Assembly (NCBI GenBank): GCA_001931875.2
Contig: MSJH02000027.1
Span: forward strand, 1 to 40,560
DNA: 40,560 bases
Direction of reading: 5' to 3'
Source: Byssochlamys sp. IMV 00236
Taxonomy: Eukaryota > Ascomycota > Eurotiomycetes > Eurotiales > Thermoascaceae
The position numbers and the translations under genes were made by a program. This document shows positions 1 through 10,854 of this stretch, one piece after another (position 1 is the stretch's first letter; each line of letters starts with the position of its first letter). The notes beneath the pieces were generated by a model. That model was not told the DNA's origin. It was given only the letters and a program-made list of their open reading frames with translations, and searched no databases.

Positions 1-22
1 TTTTTTTTTTTTTTTTTTTTTT
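1..22. repeat. Poly-T run at contig start
   Basis: Twenty-two consecutive T residues open the window. Together with the 23 A residues at the other end, this suggests that the window is a complete contig that broke at homopolymers. It has no visible biological role. Confidence 0.9.
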
Positions 23-24
23 GT

Positions 25-566
25 ACTTCTAAAACAAGTGCTGCTGATAAAGAACTTGACGTTCTTCAACGCATAAAAGCGTTTTACAAGATGCTTAATC
101 AATAATCATATTTTGTACAGTACTTGTCCAAGTCATAAAAAGAGTGTAGACAGAGTGATAACCCACTAATAATCTGGTGTATATTGATGTCGTGTATTAA
201 TCATTTACACGTTTCTTTTCTTCTTATTTTACTAAAAAAGATACTATTGGAAGTTGCCGTTTACTAAACATTCAGTACTTCTTCAGACTGGAGTAGCTAG
301 AAAGGTTTTGCAAAATTCAACTGAAAGGGAAAAAGAGCTTTTGGTCACGATCACTTTTGTATGTAATGTTGGTATACAGCATTACCAAGATATCGGATAC
401 CGTTGAACGATTACAATATGATCCCTCCCCCTATTATAGAGAAGAAGCTACCTGTGAAATAAAGAGACGTCAACAAGTCAAGCGAAGATTTGAAAAAGCA
501 GATAAAGCAAAAGGATCAAATGAAGAAAATGATATTAAAAGCGCAGATGAAGATTTATACCTTTAA
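25..566 (+). CDS. 3' fragment of an unidentified gene (uncertain structure)
   Basis: Three stretches look coding. An open frame runs to a TAA at 103-105 and contains DKELDVLQRIKAFYKML. A second open stretch begins near 241, after a branch-like TTTTACTAA and an AG, and contains LPFTKHSVLLQTGVARKVLQ. A third runs to a TAA at 564-566, is highly charged and contains EIKRRQQVKRRFEKADK. The middle piece recalls the helical TFIIS N-terminal (LW)/LEDGF-type fold, in which a short LPxT helix is followed by LL..TGV..+V. That resemblance is weak and was judged by eye. I could not join the pieces with confident splice sites, so they may be exons of one gene cut by the contig end, or parts of two genes. 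The true start would lie outside the window. Confidence 0.3.
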
Positions 567-723
567 ACAGATTTTTATTTCCCTTTACAATAAAATATCT
601 ATTTCTTTACAAATGCTTAAGATAACAATATCCTCCTCCTCTTACGTGCCAATCTCGTTAAACACTTTATGAGCATATAGAATATTAAAATAACCCACGT
701 TATTTCTGCTTTGAATGTACACT

Positions 724-1918
724 TTATTGTTTAGGCTTGGGTAATTCTAGTACGTGGCCTGGCATCACATATTGAAATTCGTTGTTATCATCTTCAAATT
801 GTACCTTATAATTTCCTGGAGCGTCTTTGTTCTAAGGTATGTGAGTCTTTTTTTTTTGTTGGGGGGGCGAATGCTGTTATTTACCTTGGAAGGTGGTTCT
901 ACAATCCTAGCTTTATAGAAACAAGTCGTACTAGGATAAAGTGCTAACACATCCTGTCCTACGCTTAATTCAGGGTACTCCCTTGCTTCATTGATATTAG
1001 GTATTGCAATTACATTTCTAGGCTGAAGCATATATCTTCTGTTTGATGGTCATTTATTTGCCCATAATAAATATATTATATACACCTACTGTTTTTGACC
1101 AAACTCGTCCTGATCCACATCCTCTATTTGGTATCTATAGGAGTTATATATAATCTTGTTCCCCTCTCTATCTTTGTTTGCTTACTTGTTCTTGTCAGCA
1201 TGATAGCTAATGACGATAGCCAGTATCCACACTTCATCTTTATCCTTTTGTTGAGGCTGTTTGGCAGCCACTGATGTACCAGGAGCTAATATATTCCTAT
1301 CGTTTTTTTTTGATAAGCTTTCAAATGATGATAGTATACATTCTTGCCTTTACGTCTTTGCTTTCTTCATCATCATCTCATCCTGATCTAATTTCCTTTT
1401 TTTCCTTTTTTGGTCGATAACTACAAACAACAACAACAACAGCATACAATGTTATCTAAATGACTTCATCTATGCCATTATTTTTACCGTGATTATATTC
1501 TGACGCATCTCTTAAGGCGATCAACACTGACACTTTCTCAATGATATCATGAATAATTCTACTCGCCATGTTAATCATAGTTTCTATTATTAGCTCTCTC
1601 TCTTTCTCTATCATCACCTTGCTTCGTTATTTGACAGGTCGATCCCTCCTCGGTAATATTCTGTCAATTTTTGATTGATAGATGCTGGTATACCTATAAA
1701 AAGTGTTATATTGTGATAGCGACATATATATTATATATGTTACCTTCTTCTGGATTCACTCGTTTATGTATTTCGTTTATATTACTTACAATTATGCCGG
1801 TATCTTTTTGAATATTCTCTAGTTTAGAAAGTGCGTTGCAGATTTGTTTCCACAAGTTGACTTCCTCATTTGTTTCGTCAAGCGTTGCTAATCTTGAAGT
1901 TCTTGATTTACGATCCAT
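724..1918 (-). CDS. SGF29: SAGA-associated factor 29 (tandem Tudor protein)
   Basis: SGF29 homologue, a SAGA subunit that binds H3K4me2/3. Seven exons fit phase and splice rules: 1918-1744, 1607-1488, 1420-1354, 1296-1186, 1134-1090, 1038-885 and 831-724. They give about 259 aa (human about 290). The N-terminal half is helical with a basic stretch (QKRKKRK). The C-terminal half is the tandem Tudor module: the first Tudor has VWILAIVISY and the acidic pocket IEDVDQDE. The second has ALYPSTTCFYKARI and VQFEDDNNE, keeping the two Tyr and the Phe of the methyl-lysine cage. The start is the second Met of the open frame, because MDRKSRTSRL fits the family's short N-terminus. Exon 2 is set by phase: its AG directly precedes AGAAAGAG. 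The last intron carries unusual poly-A and poly-C runs on the coding strand. The 3' end faces the fragment at 25-566. Confidence 0.9.
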
Positions 1919-2607
1919 AATTAAGTGATTGTAACTATAACAAACACACAAAAAAGCCCAAATAGGAATGAAGGAAGGGGGTATACTTTTTCTTGTTTTC
2001 TGTTATAGTCTTTCAGGTTTAACTTTTTTGCTTGTGAATATTTTTTTTATATCTCAGCGCAAGAAAAAAGTCAAATGGTTCCTTTAAGCATAAAATTATT
2101 TTGAATCCCGTATATCTTTTTTGTCATCTCTAAAAATAAATTAAACAAATAAAAAACGGGATCGTCTTGTTCACACACACATTATTCCGGCCTAGTTGAC
2201 ATGTAAGTAATGGCTAAGTTGCCGAAACGAAGACTAAGAATGTGATTCCCCCTCCTATAGTACAGAAGGCTCTTTTAAAGACCTATCTCTGCCACCAATT
2301 CTCCAAACCACAGCGAATGTACTGTTAGAAAGATGTAAAGAGAACAATAAGTTTTTTATTTTATTATATTACAAAGCGCAGCTAGAAAGCCTATAACCAC
2401 ATCCGAGGCAATGGCAATTGTGGTAGGTACGGCCCATAATACTTTGTTCTCCTCAGAGTTTGTCTACATTTGCTCACTTCTAAAAGTGAGCTTATGTAAA
2501 CGACACTGATTTATGCTCGAATGCAGCGCAAATGTAAGTAAAGATCAAGCATTAGCTCGATAGCAATATTTAGAAAAACAAACACTTTTTATGGTTGGGA
2601 TAATAGT
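1919..2607. other. Intergenic, no gene seen
   Basis: This AT-rich spacer separates the SGF29 start from the remnant at 2608. It presumably includes the SGF29 promoter. I see no open frame with family similarity and no RNA gene. Confidence 0.5.
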
Positions 2608-3581
2608 TCAATAAAAAACACTTTTATTTGGATTTTGTTTCTGAAAAAACTTCACATTCTCTAGAGTCACCAGGGAGAAATAAGCCATACCATTTCTTCT
2701 TTCTGGCTTCTTAATGACCTTATCTACCAACGAGAAGAGGCTTTTTTGCTGCTCGACACTTTCGCCAAGTTGCAGGGATAACATGTAATCCCCATGCTCT
2801 TGCTTCATCTTATTGATTGTCTTCATAGTTTCCAAGATGCCCCTCTAATAAACTGTTGTTAAGAATAGGCAAAAAGTGAGCAATCTTATCATACCTTTAA
2901 CCTTCAGAAAAAGTTATTTAAAGGCAGGACCTCTGTTGCTGCAGATGCCTTTGTTAGTACATTGCTTAGTGCTATTCTCTCCATTAACTGAACGTCATAG
3001 GAGGGTATCTCCATTGACCAAAGGTGAACTTTTTCTTCTACAATATTGTTATTTGGCCTGCTTCAGCTGTCAAAAATTAAGATCATCTTACCACTTGCAT
3101 GAACAAAGTACAATTTCAAATCTTGTGAGGTCGCTTCTTTGGCATAGAAATACCTTTGAAGAGTGTTTCTTAGCATCGATAATGCCGCAAAAGCACCCTT
3201 TACATGGTCGTTGTTGTATTCAGCTTTGTTATTGCAAAAAGGCAGTTAAGTCGATAACTTGCAAATTAGATCCTTTACTAAGAAGAGCTGAATATGAGTA
3301 AAATGAGACGCGTGTGCATTTTATAGGGAGAGAGAATCTATGGCTATTTATAATAATGTCGTCAATGTCAATATTGTTATCAGTACTCTTATAGAAAAAT
3401 GTAAAGTAGAATGTATGCTCTACTGTAAGATTATACTCGAGTTATTATAATGATTATCTCATCAAGCACGTCAGAGCCTATTACCACATCCTCAGTCTCT
3501 TCTAGGTCAACTTGAGAATTCATCTCAATTTCAAGTGAAAATACTGTAGAAGGGGAACCCTGAATTATTGATTGACCAAGG
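2608..3581 (-). pseudogene. Decayed copy of an unidentified protein gene
   Basis: Several minus-strand stretches read like coding sequence but lie in different frames with stops between them. Near 3580-3430 there is an acidic N-terminal-like piece with NSQVDLEETEDVVIGSDVLDE ending at a stop. Near 3240-3082 there is a piece with GAFAALSMLRNTLQRYFYAKE and LYFVHASGK, ending at a TGA. Near 3030-2910 there is a piece with VHLWSMEIPSYDVQLMERIAL. At 2835-2608 a 75-aa open frame with KQEHGDYMLSLQLGESVEQQ ends at a TAA. Their order fits one ancestral protein of roughly 300 aa. The pattern recalls large families of uncharacterised proteins that are multi-copy in Mucorales, but I cannot name the family. 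Some breaks could be introns, but no clean splice pairs restore one frame, so a pseudogene is the better reading. Confidence 0.5.
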
Positions 3582-3599
3582 TGCTATTTTTTATGCCCA

Positions 3600-4085
3600 G
3601 AGAGAAAGACCGACACTATTTTTAAAATTTTGACAGAAATAGAACACACTAAATGGGTAGATTACACGTCATTGGACTATTTGACAGTTACTAATGGTAA
3701 AGCAATGAATTATGTATATACACAATGATACTAAATATGAGATCAAGGTTTTGGTGGATAACTTTAATCTTCTTTAATATAAGTTCAATGAAGAACTGCA
3801 AATTCATAAAGATGTATCTCTTTAGTTTAGAAGAGAGATGAATCATGCAACCAATGACATCAAGAAAAACATACCTAAACTAGAACCTTCCGATGGTTAC
3901 CCCATGTTATTCGAAAACAAAGTCTGTCTTTATGAAAAGTAAATCTTTACAGAGCATTTAGTAGACGTCGTACAGTTCATCTCATGGTACCGCAAACACC
4001 CTTAGTCTTGATCTAACCCACCCAATAAAGAAAGCGACAGAAAATTAGTAGAGACACAGCTCAGAAAAGGTACACAAGGAACAAT
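3600..4085 (+). pseudogene. Decayed coding remnant, family unknown
   Basis: A plus-strand frame from 3626 is open for about 33 codons (EHTKWVDYTSLDYLTVTNGK) and ends in TGA. A shifted frame from about 3726 continues through NDTKYEIKVLVDNFN, FRREMNHATNDIKKN, LEPSDGYPMLFENKVCLYE and FTEHLVDVVQFISWYRKH, interrupted by several in-frame TAA codons. Residue composition and continuity point to former coding sequence with one frameshift and several nonsense changes. It lies opposite in strand to the neighbouring remnant at 2608-3581, so the two are probably separate insertions. I could not assign a domain. Confidence 0.4.
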
Positions 4086-4536
4086 AGAATTTTTTATTAT
4101 TATAGAAAATTTTTTAAACAACGAATGAACAAGCGCGGCTCAGAAAAAAGAGCAAGTACCACATATTTTGGTAACCGTGTGATTTCGGATTATTGTTTGT
4201 AAACATTCTATAGACTCTATAAAATTTGATTCAATAGAATTTAAACTAATTTGGCAACTGTTTTTATTATGTTCACTTGTCATTTTAACGTAATTGAATC
4301 GACAACCTTTTTTGTAGAGAAAAACCATCAGGAGACAGAACGCATTTAGAAATGTTCTTTTTATAGAGACAGAAACGAGTTATCGAAAAGAAAGAAACAC
4401 GTGTCCTCACGCATCGATGTTAAAATAGTCATTGTGTTGTTTCTTTAAGGAAAGAGAAAAAAAAAACGCCTATTCGGAAATTAAGCAAATTGTGCCTTTC
4501 ATAGGCTCCGCTTTTAAAAAAATCATAAAAATAGCG
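4086..4536. other. Intergenic upstream of the CotH gene
   Basis: This AT-rich stretch has A/T runs (4452-4467 and others). A 62-codon minus-strand open frame at 4140-4328 has no recognisable similarity and is probably chance. The segment is likely the 5' regulatory region of the gene at 4612. Confidence 0.4.
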
Positions 4537-4544
4537 TATATAAA
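4537..4544 (+). promoter_or_regulatory. TATA box of the CotH-like gene
   Basis: TATATAAA lies 67 bp upstream of the ATG at 4612 and is followed by a pyrimidine-rich leader that ends just before the start codon. That is a normal layout for a strong fungal pol II promoter. Confidence 0.6.
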
Positions 4545-4611
4545 TATCAGTCTTTTGATTTTTTATATTTCCTAAAAGCATTCTATTTCTTTCTCCTTTT
4601 TTTTATTGTAA

Positions 4612-6543
4612 ATGAAATCTCTATCATTTATTGCCTTTACCTTTATAGCTGCAGTCAATGCTGCCAATGTCACATTCAAGGTCATTGCTCCTTCTGCCAA
4701 AAGCTCTGTTCAGGTCAATGTGAATGGTTCACTGACAGATCTTAAGGCGAAAGACCCTGATGTTCCTCTATACATTGGTTCTGCCAATTTGGATGATGGT
4801 CAATCGTATAAAGTAAAAAGAAATGATCATAATTAAGCCCTGCATTATTAATATTTTTTTAATTTGTAATTTAAACATGCATAGTATGTCGTTGACGGTA
4901 CTGCCGAATCATTTGATCGTAAATTAAATGGAACATCAACAAAGAACGAGTTCTTTGAGCGTCCTATTACTTATGCTACTCACATTCCCGAATTGCCTAG
5001 CATTCTTCAGGAAGGTAGCTGGACTCGTGGTGCAACGGATGATCCTATCTGGGATAGCAACTATATTCCTACCATCTTTGTTACCGGACAACAAGAACAA
5101 ATGAATGATTTAATTGAGAATGTGCCCAAAACGACTTATCAAGCAAAAATTACTTTTATTGGTCCGGACAATGTCACCACGTTCGAGGTAAACCAAATTC
5201 ATATCGGATATTTTTTCCTTGTTACTGATCAAATCTGATAGAACTGTACCTTTGGTCTCCACAGACCAGGTCGTAAGCACAATGATGCCAAGCAATCTTG
5301 GATTTGGGCTCTTCCCGAAGGTCAATTCATGGCTAAGCGTAATTGGTTCAAGATTAGACATATGGAAGAAGACCCTACTCAGTTACGTGAAAAGCTCTAC
5401 GCTGATATTGCTCGTAAAATGGGTACCTATGCTAATGAAGCCAACATGATTCGATTCTTTATCAATAAGGAAGGCATGGGAACTTTCAATATGCTTGATG
5501 ATGTCGTTATGTATTCATACATCAATGCCATGTTCTACAATGGTAATACTCCTGAACAGTTTGGTGGTCTTTATGATGGTGCCTCTGGTGCTTCCTTCAA
5601 ATATCCCGGTAACATGGACAGCTTCGTTCCTAATGTTGAATCTCCTCTTGATCAAGATGCCTTGATGCCCTTCGCCAAATCATTTGCTAGCGTTGATTTC
5701 TCCAACGATGATCAAGTAAAGGCTATCTCACAATACTTTGACTATGACCAATTCCTTCGTTTCATGGTTTTGGAATTCCTTACTGCCGATTGGGACGGCT
5801 ACTGGCAAGAACAAACTAACGATGGTGCCTATATTGATGTCAACGATAACAACAAGGTCTACTACCTCGCTCAAGACTTTGATGCCACCTTTGGTGTCAA
5901 CCTCGATCAACCCCGTGAATTCGTAAACACACCTTATACTGATTTCCCAACCAAGTTCCCCAATGCTGTCGTCATTAACAACCTCCTCAAGAACCCTTCA
6001 ATCAAATCTACCTTTGAAAAATACCTGACAACGACTGTTCAAGAAATCTTTAACAACGCCACTCTCGGTCCATTTGTCCTCGCTCGTCACGAATTCTATG
6101 CCCCTGATCTCAAGTGGGACCGCTCTATCAAGCAACGATCTCCCGGTAATATCTTTGGTTGGACCTTTGAACAAACCTATGACAACTTGTTTGAAGGTGT
6201 CAGTGCTTCTGGAGGAACTGGTGGTGGTGCTGAATGGGGTCTTCTCGAATGGGTCGCTGCCAAGGAAAATGCTGTCAAAAAAGCTCTCAACTTGTCTCAA
6301 AAGGTAACCATTGCCGCTGCTTCTGAACCTCCTGCTGCAAGCCCTGTTGCAAAGGCACCTGTCTCTTCTTCACCTGCCGTGCCTCCTTCATCTTCCTCTG
6401 TTCCCGTCAAGACTAACAAGGCACAAGCTGCCCCTGCCACCGTCAACAAAGAAGCAGCTAATGCCACCTCATCTGCATACAAGGTTGTGCCTCAAGTTCT
6501 TTCTGTTATGAGCATCGCTTGTGCTTTGTTTCTTTTTTATTAG
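4612..6543 (+). CDS. CotH-family spore-coat/cell-surface protein, GPI-anchored
   Basis: CotH-like protein of about 601 aa from three exons (4612-4812, 4885-5187, 5242-6543, all phase 0). It begins with a secretory signal peptide (MKSLSFIAFTFIAAVNA). The conserved CotH region follows, with FGLHRPGRKHNDAKQSW, WFKIRHMEEDPTQLREKL, RFFINKEGMGTFNMLDDV, and then LEFLTADWDGYWQ and YYLAQDFDATFG. In bacterial CotH, Asp residues in these last blocks belong to an atypical kinase active site. The C-terminus is a Ser/Pro/Ala-rich stalk ending in a hydrophobic tail (LSVMSIACALFLFY) typical of GPI attachment. In Mucorales some CotH members are surface invasins. The segment aligned with their host-binding peptide reads DGASGASFKYPG here, and I cannot assign this copy to a named CotH subgroup. 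Codon use is regular and the gene looks intact. Confidence 0.9.
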
Positions 6544-7736
6544 ATGATATAATCCACTTTTAATTATCAAATCTGTAATATAATAATAAAGTAGCTCATA
6601 GTGTACTGAAATAATAGCACCATTATGATCACCACAACTTGGTTTCATACTTAGTGTCTCGGACTTTCGAATAATCTAAAATAAGACGATTGGGAGTCAA
6701 AGGTACTATTTTTAGACACGATCGATTCTATACTTTGATTGTGTTCAACAAAGAGTACATTCTACTTGCTAGTTTTACACTTGAATGTGTCAATGCCGGT
6801 TCTTTGTTTTCTTTAATGATAAATAGCAATCCTACAATTTCTATTCTTGATTTCTATTTCTTTGACATAATCAACAATGCATAGCCTGACTTTTTAATAC
6901 GTATTGGTAATAGCTGTAATAAACCAATTACATCAATGATAGCCTATTTACCGCTTCACATGATGGTTCTTCCCATTACCTTTGCTGTCATAATCACGTT
7001 TAAGTATTGTTACACTTGCTCACGGTGGGATATATTCATGGTTGTACAATAACATGCACTGACAACTTTTGATACCATGGTCTCTAGAAGATTATCGTGT
7101 GATTCCTTTGATTTATTGGGAAGGGTGATTTTCCTATATAGCCGACATTGATTCATTCCCTCCTTGTCAAGACAACAAGTCGCTATGGTGCTCCTGGACG
7201 AGAGACAGTTGAAGGGTGTAGTTGACTAGTCGGTGACTACAAGGTTAAAAAACCAAGGCTTTTCCTGCTATTCCTTTGAATTCTGGAAATAATTGCTTGC
7301 TTATGGTCAAGCTTATTTCCCTGATTGAGTCTCTCACCAAGAATATCAGCCAAAAATAAGCTTATTCTCAGCCAACAAAAGAATATGCGCAGCTCTTTAC
7401 TCTGGTGGTAGAATCTCTTATGCTGTTCGCGACTCCTTCTTGTAAAAATAACTGTATTAATAATACTCGACTTCTTTTGGATAGCTGCAAGGTGTTCTTT
7501 TGTCGCCAAGGTGTAGAGATTGAAAACGTTACAGCTCTAGACAAACTGAAGCCTATGAACCAACGCAGCGCATCAAGGAATCTGCTGAAGTCAAGGTTGA
7601 TTGAGTATGTGTATCAAGAATAAAATGCATTGACAACGTTTATGCTATTACACTCAAAGCGTGGCTTATGCAAGTCTTTGTCAAATGTTGTCAGTTTGTG
7701 AATAGACAATGACTACTCTACAGGAGGAAGCTAATA
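6544..7736. other. Gene-poor region with unassigned short frames
   Basis: This follows the CotH gene. Short open frames on both strands (for example 6690-6884 plus and 7237-7509 minus) show no recognisable domain. The plus-strand segment at about 7405-7620 (ALDKLKPMNQRSASRNLLKS) may be a former coding piece upstream of the OTU remnant. A copy of a 14-bp motif shared with two other places in the window lies near 7685. Confidence 0.35.
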
Positions 7737-8510
7737 AACGTTACATCTTTTATCTCCATTTATGGTAATTTATCACCCTCCGTGATCACCAGAAGAAGAA
7801 AAAAAAATGTCTCAAATGCTGAAATTTTTACAAGTTTTGATATTGATGTGATCGCCAATGCAGAAGTTGTCGTCAGTCAAACCCATTCAACGATTCAAGA
7901 TGAATACCACTTTGGATACGTTAATGCCAAAGATGATGGCTTTTGTGGCTACTATTGCTTAGTTTATTCTGCGTATGGTGATGAAGCAAGATTCTGGGAC
8001 GTAAAGATAAAGATGCATGACACCTTGCTGCAGAATAGCGATTTCTACAAACACACCTTTTTCAGACTATATTTTATATGGCAATCTGAAAAGTAGTGCC
8101 TATTACGCTTTAGACGAAAAGGTGGGGAGTAAAGCAGTCGACTGGTCGAAGTATTATGACTATACTCAGCAAAAGGTCATAGTTTCTGCCCCTTCCTTTT
8201 GCTGGTTTTTTGCTTCTGACTGTGCCCAGCTTTACGCTGATGTGTTTAGGTGTCCAATAGATGTATACTCTGAAAATGAATTTGTCAGCAGTTATTCAGC
8301 ATTGTTTTTTCCGTTGTTGGAAACTGACAAATATCATTGCACGATTGAAGGATCTGAGGCAACTTTTCCATCGCCAGCAATATTGCAGAGAGTGGGTTAT
8401 AACCACTTCATAACATTCAACATAAAAAACAAAAAAAAAAAATGCTATGGCCAAGACCCCAGCTAAGCATGTGGGAATACGCTTGCAACAAAACGGGAAA
8501 GTAGAAAGTT
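7737..8510 (+). pseudogene. OTU-like cysteine protease, frameshifted (probable transposon cargo)
   Basis: The OTU deubiquitinase-like fold is recognisable. DDGFCGYYCLVYSAYGDE carries the Asp and the nucleophile Cys. ASDCAQLYADVF follows, and GYNHFITFNI supplies the catalytic His. The frame changes by one nucleotide at a T5 run near 8058-8062, moving from the frame open at 7737 to that of 8070-8466. It changes again at the A run near 8430-8441, after which a WPRPQLSMWEYACNKTGK piece looks like the true C-terminus. No upstream ATG is visible in the first frame. OTU domains of this shape often accompany transposases in fungal and plant elements, which fits the gene-poor surroundings, but no transposase is identifiable beside it. 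If both homopolymer shifts are sequencing errors, the domain could be intact. Confidence 0.6.
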
Positions 8511-10482
8511 ACAAGCGCTCTAACTGGAGTAGATATCTCTACTTTGTCCCAATTTTTCTTTTAAATAAACTGTATAATTATCTATTCATAGCTCTATAAA
8601 GTTATTGGTAATATATTGTTGTGTATAGTAACAATTAGCAAATGTGTTGCTGATGGTGTAAAGATGTTCTAGCAGACAATTTCTCAAAAACATACTTTAT
8701 CTTAATGAAGCTGAAAAAATATGGCTTTTCTCTAAAGACCAAAAGCCCATTTTGACAGTGACCTTTAGCCTATTGTTTTTTACCGGTGATCAAAAAGGTG
8801 GCGTTTAGTGGCTCTCTTTGTTTACATAACAGTAGTCAAAGCATGCCTTTGTCGTCTTCAATGTATTAATGGCCGCTTGACTTTGCTCAAAAATGTACAT
8901 GGAGGGTATGAAGACTGCGTTTGGTGGAGATGCTTGTCAATTGGAGAGAAAGTGTTGAGTTTTTAAAAACCTTTGGGCTTTTTCCGTATTAGCGTAGTCT
9001 TTACTACACTCTCTAAAACATTTTATGGTTCGGCTTATCATTCAAGCATTGATATGAAGTATAAGGGAACGTATAAATATGCTTGATCTATAAGAAACCC
9101 GAAACTATTCTAATCCTTTTTTAAGAGTAAGGTTACAATAGACGAAGATCAATTAAGGAAGTGACATTTTATTCCGAGCTAGCGGCACACTCTGTTATTA
9201 TAAAGGTCTCGTACAGAGTAAAAATATTTGCATAAGAAAGAATGTTTTGCTATGATACTTAAAGTGCTCAAGAAGTAAGGATATAACATACAGTGTACAT
9301 TAGATAGTCAACATAATCTTGCTCATTTGCAAACGTTGATCCAAAGTTACACTATCCTAAGCTATGAATGTCGCAAAAATGTCTTCATATGTGTAAATCA
9401 TGCTTTTTTACAAAGGAAAAGAAAAGAAACAAACGGGATCTCTCGGAAAGAGACATTCTCACTTTTCTTGGCGTTGGTGCACCAAAGAGCTTCTTAGATC
9501 CAGACAGGCCCAAAAGAGACCACGGTCAGAGTGACGAGAGAATTACTGTGTTATGAATGGCGTGATGCGACGTATAGAGGGATGATGTGTGGCACGTTGT
9601 AGGAAGTAACCATTTCGGATATATGTCTAGTTAGGGTATTCGGTTGAACTAGGGTTGTTCCTGAGTACAACTGACATGGAAACAAAGGTATAACAAAGTA
9701 AAAGAGAATAGAGTAATGTAAAAATCGATAAGCAATTAGTCGTAAATAAGCCATGAACATGTCCTCTTTTAGGTTATTGGAAATATTATGCATGACTACC
9801 CTTGATTTCTCCATATTAACAAACTCTTTCAAAGAGTGATTCAAGTTGGCCGTGCAACCACTAGGATAGATGGTCTGTGTTCGAGTTACAATGAGTAACC
9901 ATCGTGCGAAACGAGTATTCTTAGATACCAATAGAAAATAACAGCAACCAACATTCTGTTGCATAAAAATTTAGGCTGATTTAAGCATAATAATACTCGA
10001 AAAGTAATTAGATTCCCGTATGTAGGAAGTATTCAAGGGAAGGGTTTTGATCACTATTATGGTAATGTTTACTATGCTCTATTTTACATGGCTTGTTTTT
10101 GAAATAAAAGAAGGCGATACCTTTTATGTATAGATGGTGTTGGTGTCAATGTTAATGTTGTTCGATAAATGCTAGCTCTTGTGGTACAAACGGTGAATGT
10201 GTACTGTAAAACAAGGAGTAACCGTTACGACATACTAAGCAAGTAAAAAGAAAGAACTGGATCTTATCTTATCGTGAGAGAAATGGCACTTGAGTCAATG
10301 AGAGATAAAGTATTAATGGGTATAATAATGGTAGTCAACTGTCCCTTGATCTTTTTACGAGAAAAAGAAAATGACACTCCTTTTATGGTCGACGAAATAC
10401 AGGGGGTAAAGAGAAACGGCTCTTTGTGTGAAACACCTAGGGATGGGCTTTCGAATCGCGTCTAGACAGCGAATGAGAAATT
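8511..10482. other. Long gene-poor region
   Basis: Nearly 2 kb without a recognisable gene. A 137-codon minus-strand frame at 9551-9964 is open but has no domain I recognise and no obvious splice partners. A 62-codon plus frame at 9368-9556 is strongly charged and also unassigned. Both may be decayed repeat sequence. Confidence 0.4.
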
Positions 10483-10492
10483 TATATATAAA
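10483..10492 (+). promoter_or_regulatory. TATA box of the small secreted protein gene
   Basis: TATATATAAA lies about 110 bp upstream of the first ATG (10603). A second TA-rich tract at 10581-10596 is too close to the ATG to serve as its TATA box. Confidence 0.5.
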
Positions 10493-10602
10493 GGAGGGAT
10501 GTTTTTCAGCATTTTTCAAATCATTATCATTCAAACAAACCAATCAATCAGGGTAATTAATTCTATCATAGGGAGTGCTTTTATATATATATATTAATCA
10601 TT

Positions 10603-10854
10603 ATGCTACAGTCTTTTTTTATCATGCGTTCTATCATTGCTATCATTTTCTTCTGTCTTGTTGCTGCAGTCGTTGCTTTTCCCTCTGACCCTCGTCCCGT
10701 TTGCTCCAAAAATGTAGTTTGCCCTGTCGGTTTCAAGTGCCAAACCGAAGAAGCCACTGGAGACTGTATCTGCTGTCCCCACTGTGCTCCACCTGGTCGA
10801 TCCGATCTTCGTTGCAAGATTCCTTGTAGAAAGTGTACCTTTAAAGACGAATAA
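10603..10854 (+). CDS. Small secreted cysteine-rich protein
   Basis: Single-exon frame of 83 aa; an internal Met at 10624 gives 76 aa and a tidier signal peptide (MRSIIAIIFFCLVAAVVA). The mature part of about 58 aa has ten Cys in the pattern C-x4-C-x5-C-x8-C-x-CC-x2-C-x8-C-x3-C-x2-C, so up to five disulfides, and no other hydrophobic segment. This design is shared by secreted fungal effectors, antimicrobial peptides and protease inhibitors. The spacing recalls small inhibitor-like domains, but I cannot assign a family and infer no activity. A TATA box upstream, a pyrimidine- and A-rich 3' region and an intact frame in an otherwise decayed region support a living gene. Confidence 0.75.
   Translation: MLQSFFIMRSIIAIIFFCLVAAVVAFPSDPRPVCSKNVVCPVGFKCQTEEATGDCICCPHCAPPGRSDLRCKIPCRKCTFKDE

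Noticed and set aside
1616..1684. An extra SGF29 exon at 1684-1618
   Set aside because: It has plausible splice borders and an open frame, but including it leads to the wrong phase and a stop in the next exon. Skipping it gives a clean in-frame join at 1607.
2876..3301. 141-codon plus-strand open frame
   Set aside because: The minus strand of the same segment carries the better protein-like signal (GAFAALSMLRNTLQRYF). The plus frame is its shadow.
4140..4328. 62-codon minus-strand open frame
   Set aside because: AT-driven composition, no family similarity, no splice partners, and it lies in the likely promoter region of the CotH gene.
5110..5361. Open frames antisense to, or in other frames of, the CotH exons
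   Set aside because: They overlap well-supported CotH exons and have no independent similarity.
9551..9964. 137-codon minus-strand open frame as a gene
   Set aside because: Long but with no recognisable domain, signal or splice context. Kept only as a note on the gene-poor region.
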